A stretch of DNA of 64,000 nucleotides from JAFDZV01 sp035549015 (GTDB taxonomy: Bacteria; Bacteroidota; Ignavibacteria; OLB7): positions 62,001 through 126,000 of the forward strand of contig DASZRW010000103.1 in assembly GCA_035549015.1 (NCBI GenBank). The letters run 5' to 3'. Below, in pieces: positions 8,606 through 17,458 of the stretch. Positions within the stretch are counted from its first letter, which is position 1, and every line of letters starts with the position of its first letter. A program made the position numbers and the translations under genes. The notes under the pieces were generated by a model, which did not search any database, was not told the origin of the DNA, and saw only the letters and a list, made by a program, of their open reading frames with translations.

Positions 8606-9064
8606 ATGAACGTTGCTCCCGAATCCATTCTCATCGACTGCGCCGGAACCTATTCCGGCCCGGGGATCAATCACGAGGAAGCGGCATTTACCGGTCTGAT
8701 GACCCTGGCTGCCGGCGAGGGGTACGTTGCTCTCGAGTTCTCTGCCGTCGGCGCCGACGGCACACTCTACCATCGCGAGGAGTCCAGGATCGAATCCCGC
8801 GATGGGACCTCCGTGCTGATCGTTCGGAGCAGCAATCATCCGTCGGCGATGGAACACGAACTCCGCTACACGGAACGGACCTTCGCCGGTGCACGCACCT
8901 ATGTGTTCGGCCATGGCGACACGGAGGAGCGCGACACGTTCCGTGAGGAGATCACGCTTACGTTTCACGAGAACGGCGACATCGGCTACGACTATGCGTG
9001 GGGAATGCCGGGGGGCGAATTCGCCGATCGCTCCTCCGCGCGGATGGCGCCTCCGGCAACGTGA
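8606..9064 (+). CDS. Conserved-looking hypothetical protein, probably all-beta
   Basis: 152 aa, not recognised. There is no signal peptide or membrane segment. Alternating short beta-strands (YVALEFSAVG, TLYHREESRIE, TSVLIVRSS, ELRYTERTF, REEITLTF, DIGYDYAWG) suggest a small antiparallel barrel such as a lipocalin-like or heme-binding fold. It lies between the thiolase and the 3-hydroxyacyl-CoA dehydrogenase, all on the same strand, so co-transcription is possible. The function is open. Confidence 0.65.
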   Translation: MNVAPESILIDCAGTYSGPGINHEEAAFTGLMTLAAGEGYVALEFSAVGADGTLYHREESRIESRDGTSVLIVRSSNHPSAMEHELRYTERTFAGARTYVFGHGDTEERDTFREEITLTFHENGDIGYDYAWGMPGGEFADRSSARMAPPAT

Positions 9065-9218
9065 CGTGCGCAAAACCTGACGTACGCAATCGCGGCACGG
9101 CAACGGCTGCCGTCGCAGTTCACATCATTCGCCCGGACATCAGGCGCCGTGCGGCTTCGGGGCCGGCGGGCGTTGCAAACGTCCGCACGGCATCTCAATA
9201 CATTATCACTCGACGCTT

Positions 9219-10082
9219 ATGGAGATCAACAACGTCCTCGTTATCGGCGCCGGCACCATGGGGAACGGCATTGCACACATCTTCGCGCAGAGCGGATTCA
9301 ACGTTACGCTTGTCGACGTGGACGACTCGCGGCTCGAGGCGGGAGTGAAGACGATTGCGGCAAATCTGGATCGCCAGGTAAAGAAGGAGGCGATCACCAC
9401 GGCGGACAAGGACGCCACACTTGCGCGCATCAGTCGCTCCACCGATCTGAAGGCAGCCCTCCCCTCCGCCGATCTCGTGATCGAAGCGGCCACCGAGAAC
9501 GTCACGTTGAAGCTGGATATCTTCCGCACGATGGATTCGCTGGCACGGCCCGAGGTGATTCTGGCAACCAACACCAGTTCCATCTCCATCACACTCATCG
9601 GCGGCGTAACCGGCCGCCCGGAGAAGGTGATCGGCATGCACTTCTTCAACCCGGTACCGGTGATGAAGCTGGTGGAGATCATCCGCGGTTACGCAACCAG
9701 CGACGCCACCTATGCAACGGTGCGCGACCTGAGCGAGAAGCTCGGGAAGACGCCGGTAGAGGTGAACGATTACCCCGGCTTCGTCTCCAATCGCGTGCTG
9801 ATGCCGATGATCAACGAGGCGATCTGCTGCGTGATGGAGGGCGTTGCCTCCATCGCCGACATCGACACCGTGATGAAGCTCGGGATGGCGCACCCGATGG
9901 GACCACTTACGCTTGCCGACTTCATCGGCCTGGATGTATGCCTGGCGATCATGGAGGTGTTGCACAAGGGGTTGGGCGACGACAAGTACCGCCCCTGCCC
10001 GCTGCTTCGGAACATGGTGGCTGCGGGCCATCTGGGGAGGAAGAGCGGCCGGGGCTTCTACGATTACGCGCAGGGGAAGTGA
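9219..10082 (+). CDS. hbd: 3-hydroxybutyryl-CoA (3-hydroxyacyl-CoA) dehydrogenase
   Basis: 287 aa, the length of the stand-alone short-chain enzyme. An N-terminal Rossmann fold carries VIGAGTMGNGIAHIFAQSG with an acidic residue ending the second strand (VDVDD), so it prefers NAD. The catalytic His lies in GMHFFNPVPVMKLVEII, and the C-terminal domain has NDYPGFVSNRVLMPMINEA. It interconverts acetoacetyl-CoA and 3-hydroxybutyryl-CoA and would follow the nearby thiolase in a C4 pathway. The symbol follows the common name of this family. Confidence 0.92.
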   Translation: MEINNVLVIGAGTMGNGIAHIFAQSGFNVTLVDVDDSRLEAGVKTIAANLDRQVKKEAITTADKDATLARISRSTDLKAALPSADLVIEAATENVTLKLDIFRTMDSLARPEVILATNTSSISITLIGGVTGRPEKVIGMHFFNPVPVMKLVEIIRGYATSDATYATVRDLSEKLGKTPVEVNDYPGFVSNRVLMPMINEAICCVMEGVASIADIDTVMKLGMAHPMGPLTLADFIGLDVCLAIMEVLHKGLGDDKYRPCPLLRNMVAAGHLGRKSGRGFYDYAQGK

Positions 10083-10108
10083 TCTCCTGAACGCATGAAC
10101 GAACCTGG

Positions 10109-10139
10109 AGCGGCTCCGCCGGTTGACGGCGGGGCCGCT
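10109..10139. terminator. Hairpin between convergent genes
   Basis: AGCGGCTCCGCCG (10109-10121) pairs with CGGCGGGGCCGCT (10127-10139) with one G-U pair and a 5-nt loop. It lies 27 bases after hbd and before the end of the opposing gene at 10233, which suits a bidirectional terminator. No T-run. Confidence 0.55.
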
Positions 10140-10232
10140 GCAGTATCAAGCGTACAGTGTGCGGGCATGGGATCTGCAGCCGCTGCCGTCCGCCGGCGAA
10201 CTACCGCTGCGCCCGGCAATCTCCGCCGCGCA

Positions 10233-10601
10233 CTACGATCCGATCTCCGCAACGAAACGGTCCCAATCGGAACCGTTGGAGAGCCAGCGGCTTACGCGAA
10301 TCTTTCGCATGTCGCTTCCTTCGCGAACGTAGACGCTCCGGCCCCCATTCTCCACCACGAGGTCCGAATAGCTGGAGAACTCATACGTGCGCGTAAGCGG
10401 CCCCAACAGCGCCTTCACCGTAATCCGGTCAGGCTCCACGATGAAATAGGTGCGGCTGAGATAGAGCGCTCCTATCAACAGGCTCATCCCTCCGGAGAAG
10501 AAGGCGATCGGTGTGCCGTGCGTTATCGCGTTCACGACAACATTGAACCCTCCAAGGGCCAGAAAGATGATTGCGAGTACCTTATTGTAACCTATCGACA
10601 T
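10233..10601 (-). CDS. Small membrane protein with two helices and a PH-like C-terminal domain
   Basis: 122 aa from the ATG at 10601, chosen because GGGAG lies 5 nt upstream. Two transmembrane helices (VLAIIFLALGGFNVVVNAI and IAFFSGGMSLLIGALYL) are followed by a soluble region with the pattern of bacterial PH-like domains (FIVEPDRITVKALLGPLTRTYEFSSYSDLVVENGGRSVYV...SRWLSNGSDWDRFVAEI). Such proteins sit in the inner membrane; the role is unknown. Confidence 0.75.
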   Translation of the reverse strand: MSIGYNKVLAIIFLALGGFNVVVNAITHGTPIAFFSGGMSLLIGALYLSRTYFIVEPDRITVKALLGPLTRTYEFSSYSDLVVENGGRSVYVREGSDMRKIRVSRWLSNGSDWDRFVAEIGS

Positions 10602-10963
10602 TGTTCTCCCTGTAAATGGATTCGCACCGGAACGGGCGAACATAACATGAGGTAGGGCGGATTGGCAACATGTTCCGCGCGGAGACGTTGCCGATGCCGC
10701 GCGGCCGATTTCGAGCGGCGTTCGCTCCGTTCGTCGGCGCATGCATCGCCGTTTCAGCAAACGACGCGGCGAACCCCACAATCTAACGCCGTCGCATCGT
10801 ATCTTCGCCCAACGCTCCGGGAACTCCTCGTAACCACGCCCGGCGCAGGATCCCGCTGCGTAGCGGCCATACGTTCCCGCCGAATATCGCTCCCCGTCCC
10901 GCCGGTTGCGGGCCTGGAGGCACGGATGCGGATAACTCCCAGTGGACTACGATCAACGCTGTC
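10602..10963. other. Divergent intergenic region
   Basis: 362 bases between divergently read genes (small membrane protein to the left, M20D peptidase to the right). The promoters of both should lie here. No clear consensus, small gene or RNA structure was recognised. Confidence 0.5.
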
Positions 10964-12172
10964 ATGCCAAATCTCGCGCCATCCGATTTCCTCGCCGCCG
11001 CAAAGCGCCGGCACGATCGCCTTGTTGAAATACGACGCACGCTTCACATGAACCCGGAACTGGCATTCGAGGAGCACGACACCTCCGCGCTGGTACAATC
11101 GGTGCTTGGAGAGCTGGGCATGGAGATGCGAACCGGCGTGGCGAAAACCGGTGTGGTAGGCGTGCTGCGAGGCGGAGCGGCAACTGAGGCCTCGCGATGT
11201 GTTGCTCTGCGTGGCGACATGGATGCGCTGCCGATTCAGGAGGAGACCGGTCTGCCGTTCGCCTCGAAGAACGCGGGCAAGATGCACGCCTGCGGTCACG
11301 ACTCGCATACCACGATGGCGCTGGGCGCGGCGATGGTTCTCACCGAACTGCGCGAGCATCTCCCCGGCACCGTGAAGTTTCTGCTGCAGCCGAGCGAGGA
11401 GAAGCTTCCCGGCGGTGCATCCGTGATGGTAGCGGAAGGTGCATTGGACGGCCCGAAGGTGGACATGGTGTTCGGCCAGCATGTGGCCCCGCGCGTGGCC
11501 GCCGGCACCGTAGGGTTCTATCCCGGTACGATACTCGCATCAGCCGACGAGATCTACATCACGATCAGGGGCGTTGGCGGCCATGCCGCACTGCCGCAGG
11601 CCACCGTGGACCCGATCGTGACCGCATGCCAGCTGGTTGTTGCGTTGCAGACCGTAGTGAGCCGCACGCTCGATCCGTTCAAGCCGGGCGTGCTGACCAT
11701 CGGCAAGATTGCCGGAGGCACGGCCACGAACATCATTCCGGACGAGGTGCGGCTGGAGGGAACGCTCCGCGCAATGGATGAAGAGTGGCGGCGCGCAGCC
11801 CACAGGAGAATCGAGGATACGATCCGCGGAATTTGCCTTGCCAACGGGGCGGAATACGAGCTGAACATCAACCTCGGCTATCCGGCGCTGAACAACGATC
11901 CCTGGGCTACCCACTTCGCACAGGAGGCCGCACGAGAGCTGCTGGGAACCGGCGCCGTGTACGAGGCCGCGCCGATGATGGGGGCGGAAGATTTCGCCTA
12001 CTATCTCGAGAAGGTTCCGGGCACGTTCTGGTGGATCGGTGCCGGCACGGCGGAGGAGGGATGCAATGCCGGGCTTCATAATCCGAAGTTCACGATCAAC
12101 GAAGACATTCTCCCGGTAGGAAGCGCACTGATGGCATGGGTAGCCTATCGCTATCTGTCCCAGGCAGGATAG
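10964..12172 (+). CDS. M20D-family amidohydrolase (N-acyl amino acid / hippurate hydrolase type)
   Basis: 402 aa. The metal-binding landmarks of peptidase family M20D are all present: ALRGDMDALPIQEETGLPF, the HACGHDSHTTMALGAA motif, LLQPSEEKLPGGASVM (catalytic Glu), GQHVAP, the dimerisation-domain GVGGHAALPQATVDPI, and the C-terminal MMGAEDFAYYLEKVPGTFWWIG. The enzyme removes acyl groups from N-acyl amino acids or opens similar amide bonds in the cytoplasm. The exact substrate is not predictable. It is followed by two small exported paralogues. Confidence 0.9.
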   Translation: MPNLAPSDFLAAAKRRHDRLVEIRRTLHMNPELAFEEHDTSALVQSVLGELGMEMRTGVAKTGVVGVLRGGAATEASRCVALRGDMDALPIQEETGLPFASKNAGKMHACGHDSHTTMALGAAMVLTELREHLPGTVKFLLQPSEEKLPGGASVMVAEGALDGPKVDMVFGQHVAPRVAAGTVGFYPGTILASADEIYITIRGVGGHAALPQATVDPIVTACQLVVALQTVVSRTLDPFKPGVLTIGKIAGGTATNIIPDEVRLEGTLRAMDEEWRRAAHRRIEDTIRGICLANGAEYELNINLGYPALNNDPWATHFAQEAARELLGTGAVYEAAPMMGAEDFAYYLEKVPGTFWWIGAGTAEEGCNAGLHNPKFTINEDILPVGSALMAWVAYRYLSQAG

Positions 12173-12281
12173 TTCTCGATGCGCGGGCACGGCCCCACGC
12201 GTCTCCATACATACCGCAGCCGCCCGGCGTTCGGCCATGCGGAGGTGCCGCACATCCAACCTCTATTCAGGATCTGTCACG

Positions 12282-12809
12282 ATGAAATCCATTTCCTCCC
12301 TCGTTGCGGCAACACTGCTCGCCGGCACGTGCTGCTCCGTCACCGCATCTGCACAGGAGACGAAGCCTGCTGCGCCTTCGAAGGAACAGGTGCTCACCGC
12401 AATCCAATTGCTCGAGACCAGGCCGCGCAGCGATCAGGCAAAGGGGCTCCGCGCCGAGTTGATCGCCTGGCTTACCGATGCTCCGGACGTATCGGTGAAC
12501 GTATGCGCCGCGATCGTCAATCCCTTCCTCCAGTCGAAGTACCGGTATCACGATGAGCTGATGATGCAGGTGATGCTTGGCGGTGCCGCATACATTCTGC
12601 AGCATCCGGACAGCGCCGGCAATCAGGTTGCCATCAATCGCGCCGGCATCCTGAGTTCGCTTCGCACCTACGGCGTGCTGCGCGACGCAGACCCCGCGCA
12701 GGCGATGCCGGAGCTCGATCCCATTCTCAAGGCACGCAACGGGGGAACGCTGGATGCATGGGTACACGACGCTCTCGCCGAGTGCAGTGTGGCGAAGCCG
12801 CAGCATTGA
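12282..12809 (+). CDS. Small exported protein, first of a tandem paralogue pair
   Basis: 175 aa from the ATG at 12282, which gives a good signal peptide (MKSISSLVAATLLAGTCCSVTASAQ). The mature part is helical and of unknown function, with landmarks LETRPRSDQAKGLRAELIAWL, YRYHDELMMQVMLGGAAYILQHPDSA and INRAGILSSLRTYGVL. The next gene, 10 bases downstream, encodes a clear paralogue. The two probably form one operon and act in the periplasm. Confidence 0.8.
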   Translation: MKSISSLVAATLLAGTCCSVTASAQETKPAAPSKEQVLTAIQLLETRPRSDQAKGLRAELIAWLTDAPDVSVNVCAAIVNPFLQSKYRYHDELMMQVMLGGAAYILQHPDSAGNQVAINRAGILSSLRTYGVLRDADPAQAMPELDPILKARNGGTLDAWVHDALAECSVAKPQH

Positions 12810-12819
12810 GCGGCCGTCC

Positions 12820-13350
12820 ATGAATCGCCTCCTCCTGCTGGTTCCACTGCTGGCGCTCCTGTGCTGGAGCCCCGCTCCCGCCCAGACTGCCGGGACGGAC
12901 TCCGCACTGTATGAGCCGTTGAACCGTGAGCAGGTGATGGCCATTGCACGGCGGCTGGAGACCGATCCGTTGGGAGAGGGCGCACGAACGCTGCGGCAGG
13001 CGGCGATGCAGTGGCTTGCACGATCGACCGATCTGCTGATGACCCCGTGCGACGAGCTCATGTCGCCGATGGCCACGTGGCACGCGAAGTACGGCAATGA
13101 GCTGATGTCGCAGATCCTTCTCTCCGGCGCGGCATTTCTGCTTGCGCATCCGGACAGCGCCACCGATCCGATTGCCGTCCATCGCGCCGGAATGATCGGA
13201 TGCCTTCGAGCGTACGAGGCGATTCTTCGCCGTGAGCCGCGCGAGGTAATTCCGTCGCTCGATCTCTTCATCGAGTATCGCGACTACGGCAACTTCGACG
13301 ACTACATCGCCCGTGTCACGGCGCCGTGCGCATGCCGCGGCGAGTACTGA
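12820..13350 (+). CDS. Small exported protein, second of a tandem paralogue pair
   Basis: 176 aa from the ATG at 12820, with signal peptide MNRLLLLVPLLALLCWSPAPAQ. It shares with the preceding protein LETDPLGEGARTLRQAAMQWL, YGNELMSQILLSGAAFLLAHPDSA and VHRAGMIGCLRAYEAI, so the pair arose by tandem duplication. A C-terminal CACRG motif is unique to this copy. I do not recognise the family. Confidence 0.8.
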   Translation: MNRLLLLVPLLALLCWSPAPAQTAGTDSALYEPLNREQVMAIARRLETDPLGEGARTLRQAAMQWLARSTDLLMTPCDELMSPMATWHAKYGNELMSQILLSGAAFLLAHPDSATDPIAVHRAGMIGCLRAYEAILRREPREVIPSLDLFIEYRDYGNFDDYIARVTAPCACRGEY

Positions 13351-13459
13351 GTTCGCAGTTCAACATGGCACTGCAGCCGCACTCCGCCCGATGCCTGCAC
13401 ATCTGTCGATGCGGACATCGAAGAGAGATCGGCCCGGGCACGGCGGCGGCGCAGCCGGC

Positions 13460-16400
13460 CTATCGTTTCGTCTTCCGCTGCAGGAGCACCAGTCGAGAAT
13501 CCTCCTTCACCATCGCCGCCTGAAAGGCTTTCACGTCGGCATATTCATTCGTCTCCACGCCGCGCTTCTTGCCCACAACCTGACGCCGCGCACTGAGCGT
13601 GCCGCCGTTGTAGCTGTAGGTAAGCGTATAGTCCGCGATCTTGGATGAGAGATGCACCGTTCCAGGAAGCTCGATCGGCATATACCCCTCCGGCACCTGA
13701 ATGGTCAACTCCTCGGTAAGTGTGTCCTGCGCCGGACAGTAGTCGTATGGGAGCTCGCGCTTCTCGTAGGAGAAGGCACGGTTGCTTTCGGCCGGATGCG
13801 ACCACGGCATCTTCAGAATCCTGAACGTGCCTGCCTCGGCAAGGTAGTCCGGCACGTCGAAGTCGTAGGCGTAGCCGGCGCTGGGCGCAACGTTGTCCAG
13901 GTTCTCGAAGCTGAAGTTCCTGAGCTTCACGTTCGTGTAGGATGAACCCAGGCCTGCCAGCAGCTTCTTCTCCTGCTCCTTCTTCGGCTGATCGCGGAAA
14001 TAGTCGCGCACCGATGCGGCGATCGTTCCGCTTGCGGTTGTGCTGCAATGGCCGCTCATGGAGTTGTCCGCGCCGAGACGGAATGTGGAGCGCGTAAGCA
14101 CATTGCGCGGCACGGTGCCGTGCGGCAGGTACACCGGTTGCTTCACACCCGGGCTGATCACCAGCGCGAATGCATCCATGTCTCCTTCGGGAATGGAGCC
14201 GATCGGATAGTTGTTCGCGGTAAGATCCAGGAACTTCTGTCCGCCGCCGGTCTCCACGGCAACGATGCAGTGATTGAACACCACGGCCGGCAGAGCGTTC
14301 CGGTTCTGCCCCTCGTCGCGCGTGTTCACCAGAACGTAGTGCGCCGTCAGTCCGGCCTCACGCAGCATCGCGATACAGAGGGTGGCAACGTCCTTGCAGT
14401 CGCCGATCTTGTTCACGAGCACGTCGCGCGCCTTCTGCGGAATGTATGCTCCCTGCCGGAACGCAACGCTGCTGTACCGGATGTTCTCGGTGATGAAGTT
14501 GTAAATCGCGCTCATCTTCTCGTCGTCGGACGCATTCTCCTTCCCCTTCAACAGCTCCTTCACCTGCTCTCTGATCTCGTACGATCCACGCGACTTCGCC
14601 GAGGCGACGTCGGAATACCAGTCCACCAGATACTCCCAGCTTCCGATGCTCGAAATGAAGAGCGTGCTGGAGACATCCTCGAGCGGCGGCATTCCGTACT
14701 CGTAGGAGATCGGCGGAATGGTATCCATGGTCCACTGATACAGCACTCCGTCCGGCACATCGCTCTTGAGCGGCTCCGCCTTCATGTTCTGTGCACGATA
14801 CTCGAACTTGAAGTCCTTCGGAACAATCAGTTCGTAGCGCACATGCTTCTCCGGATAGTATCCGTTGAACTGGTAGGAGTCGAAGAAGTGGCTTGCGAGT
14901 TTGCCTGCATAGTGATTCTTCACCCGCCACTTGATGTGCAGCACATCATTCTCCTGGAGGGACTTGAAGACAACGTAGTTGTCGTTCACATCCGCATTGG
15001 TCTCGGTGCCGTCGTCCTTCACAACCACCGCCTTCTCAACGATCAGCTCCTCGTTGTAGCGATTCACCGGCAGCACATATTCCTTCCAATCGTCGATGCC
15101 GCGGTTGTTCAGCACCTTCACAACCATCTCCTGCATCGCCTCTGAGGCGCCGTTGTCGCCGTAGACCACGTGCTGCGCACGGTCCAGAAGGATCACTGCG
15201 CCGTCGTCCGGATCGGCATTCATGTGGTGCGCGTAGGCGATCACGCTGTCCACATCGAGCGGCGCGAACTGTTCGAAGATGGAGCGCTTCCCCTGCAGCT
15301 CGCGCAGCATTGCGCGTGCATCGTAGTCGGTGGGGCTGAACACGAGCGCCTGCGCGTAGTCGTTCTTCGCATCATCCGAGTTCCCCTGAATGCGATGGAT
15401 CTCGCCGAGCTTCGACCAGGCGGAGGAACTGTTCGGGCAGAGATCCAGGGCGCGGCGGATCGCCTTCTCCGCCTCGTCGTACTTCCGCATCGTGAAATAG
15501 TTGTTCGCCAGGTACTGATAGTAGCCGGGGGATGCGGGGCTCATCTCGATCAGCCGGTCGTACATGCGCCGCCAGTTTCCGATGTCGGACTGGCTCAGGT
15601 ACAGGCGTGCAAGCGAACGCATCACATCCGCATCGGTGACCTGGTCCAGGTAGTGCTGATAGAACTTGATCGCCTCCTCCGGCTTCTGCGCAGACTGCGC
15701 AAGCAGGCCCGCATATGCCTGCGCGATGTCCGGGTCCAACGGATACTTCTCGTACGCCGACTGCGTTACCGCGATCACCCGGTCCGTCAGGTCCCGGCGC
15801 GCGTACAGCGCGATCTTCAGGCGATACAGATCCAGCGAGCCCGGCAGGATTCGTTCGAAGCGATCGACAATACCCTCCGCCTTCTCGTAGTCCTCCGTCT
15901 TCACATACTGCGCGAACTTGTGTTCCAGTGCAACCGGAGCGTCCTTGTCGATGGAGTAGATCTTGTCCAGCGCCTGCTCCGCCTCATCGCCCTTGTCCAC
16001 ACGCTGATAGGCATCCACCAGACGGTCGTAGATGGCCGGCGCGTTCGGCGATATCTTCAACGCATCACGAAGGATCAGTTCCGCCTCGATTCCCTTGTCG
16101 TTCTGCAGATAGACATCGGCAAGCAGCAGATAATTCTCGATGTAGTCCGGATGCAGGGTAATCTGATCGCGGAAGTACCGCTCGGCGAAGTTCTCGAACC
16201 GCTTCGATGGTGCACCCGGTTTGTTGGAATACAACTGCGGATCGGTGCTCACCTTCAGGTTCTCCAGCGGATTGCCGGCAGCGTCGGTAAGGCGGAGCAT
16301 GAAGTTGCAGCTGCGGATCTCGGAGTAGCCGCACTTGATCAGAACCCTGTTCCATCCCTGCTGCAGTTCCGTCTCCGCGATATAGGTATCGAGCCCGTTG

Positions 16401-17239
16401 TCGTACTCCTCCGCCTCCTCGTTCACCAGCTCGTCGTTCAGGAATGCCTTGAACGAACCGGACGTCCCCACACGAAGGCTCACGGCTTGCCGTACCGGCG
16501 AATAGACGAATGTGTTGGCATAGAACACCGCACTGGAGTTGGAGAAGTATCGGGTGAAATCCACCCAGTTGTCTACCCGCATCGCCGCCGGCTTGAACCA
16601 CCATGCCGGAATGCCGTTCTTCCCGGAGTATTTCGCGTCCGGCCGGAACTCCTGCTCCGGCGGGAATACCTTGTCCTGCCCCGAGGCGGAGATGTTGTCG
16701 AACGGACCGATCACCATCCAGTCCGTGATGCACCCCATCGCCCGCGCTTCCTTCAAGGCGGTGCTCATCCGCCCCATGTTCCGGAAATGATCGATCAGCC
16801 TCTCATGCGCCATTGCACGGAGTATGCCCAGCGAGTCCCCATGCTCCGCAAGATCCTGAACGATCGAAAGCACGTTCATCCCCTTGTCCTCCAGGTTCAT
16901 CCGCATCCTCGGCGTGGTCCACGCCGCATAGAGATACGGAGCCCGGTTCGGCAGCGCCTCGTAGGCGCTTCGATACGCATGCCACGCCATCTGATAACGA
17001 CGCTGCATACTGAACAGCATGGAAAGCCCGAGATGCGCGCGGGCGCTGGCCGCCGGATCGCTGCCGATCGCCTGGTTGAATGTCGCCTCGGCAGTCCCCT
17101 CGTCTCCCTGCTCCCACGCCTTCCAGGCTTCATCGATAAGCTGTGTCGGAGTCGGCGAGCCGGCAAGGAGCGGGTGTGCGATACATCCTGCGATGAGAAC
17201 GATCAGAGCGGCTTTCGGAAAGATGCGAGTGACGATCAT
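13460..17239 (-). CDS. Large exported TPR / DUF3857 / transglutaminase-like protein
   Basis: 1259 aa from the ATG at 17239, which starts a signal peptide (MIVTRIFPKAALIVLIAGCIAHPLLA). N-terminal TPR-like repeats are followed by a jelly-roll-like segment (about 230-340), a second block of at least six TPRs (about 370-650), a DUF3857-type domain and a transglutaminase core. The papain-like triad is complete: Cys948 (GDCKDVATLC), His990 (FNHCIVAV) and Asp1005 (FLDLTANNY). This architecture is common in Bacteroidota-type envelopes; the substrate is unknown. The tail (about 1080-1259) is a beta-rich domain. The stop at 13460 converges with the exported pair. Confidence 0.9.
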   Translation of the reverse strand: MIVTRIFPKAALIVLIAGCIAHPLLAGSPTPTQLIDEAWKAWEQGDEGTAEATFNQAIGSDPAASARAHLGLSMLFSMQRRYQMAWHAYRSAYEALPNRAPYLYAAWTTPRMRMNLEDKGMNVLSIVQDLAEHGDSLGILRAMAHERLIDHFRNMGRMSTALKEARAMGCITDWMVIGPFDNISASGQDKVFPPEQEFRPDAKYSGKNGIPAWWFKPAAMRVDNWVDFTRYFSNSSAVFYANTFVYSPVRQAVSLRVGTSGSFKAFLNDELVNEEAEEYDNGLDTYIAETELQQGWNRVLIKCGYSEIRSCNFMLRLTDAAGNPLENLKVSTDPQLYSNKPGAPSKRFENFAERYFRDQITLHPDYIENYLLLADVYLQNDKGIEAELILRDALKISPNAPAIYDRLVDAYQRVDKGDEAEQALDKIYSIDKDAPVALEHKFAQYVKTEDYEKAEGIVDRFERILPGSLDLYRLKIALYARRDLTDRVIAVTQSAYEKYPLDPDIAQAYAGLLAQSAQKPEEAIKFYQHYLDQVTDADVMRSLARLYLSQSDIGNWRRMYDRLIEMSPASPGYYQYLANNYFTMRKYDEAEKAIRRALDLCPNSSSAWSKLGEIHRIQGNSDDAKNDYAQALVFSPTDYDARAMLRELQGKRSIFEQFAPLDVDSVIAYAHHMNADPDDGAVILLDRAQHVVYGDNGASEAMQEMVVKVLNNRGIDDWKEYVLPVNRYNEELIVEKAVVVKDDGTETNADVNDNYVVFKSLQENDVLHIKWRVKNHYAGKLASHFFDSYQFNGYYPEKHVRYELIVPKDFKFEYRAQNMKAEPLKSDVPDGVLYQWTMDTIPPISYEYGMPPLEDVSSTLFISSIGSWEYLVDWYSDVASAKSRGSYEIREQVKELLKGKENASDDEKMSAIYNFITENIRYSSVAFRQGAYIPQKARDVLVNKIGDCKDVATLCIAMLREAGLTAHYVLVNTRDEGQNRNALPAVVFNHCIVAVETGGGQKFLDLTANNYPIGSIPEGDMDAFALVISPGVKQPVYLPHGTVPRNVLTRSTFRLGADNSMSGHCSTTASGTIAASVRDYFRDQPKKEQEKKLLAGLGSSYTNVKLRNFSFENLDNVAPSAGYAYDFDVPDYLAEAGTFRILKMPWSHPAESNRAFSYEKRELPYDYCPAQDTLTEELTIQVPEGYMPIELPGTVHLSSKIADYTLTYSYNGGTLSARRQVVGKKRGVETNEYADVKAFQAAMVKEDSRLVLLQRKTKR

Positions 17240-17458
17240 GATTCCGTGAGATGAAGTTGGAAGCGGGAAATGAACGTGCGGCTCCCGGTATGCGGGTGTT
17301 GGCCTCTCGGTATTACCGGTACATGAAAGGCCGATCAAAATATTCGGCGGCGGAAACGTTGAAAAGGGAAATTCACGATCCGAAGAGCGGCGCGGGCACC
17401 ACCGCCGACAGCGGAAGAACGTGCCCGGTTCGCCTGTCTCACAGCGGGGGAGCGCCCC

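Noticed and set aside
15170..17254. 694-residue plus-strand open frame
   Set aside because: Antisense to the TPR/transglutaminase gene.
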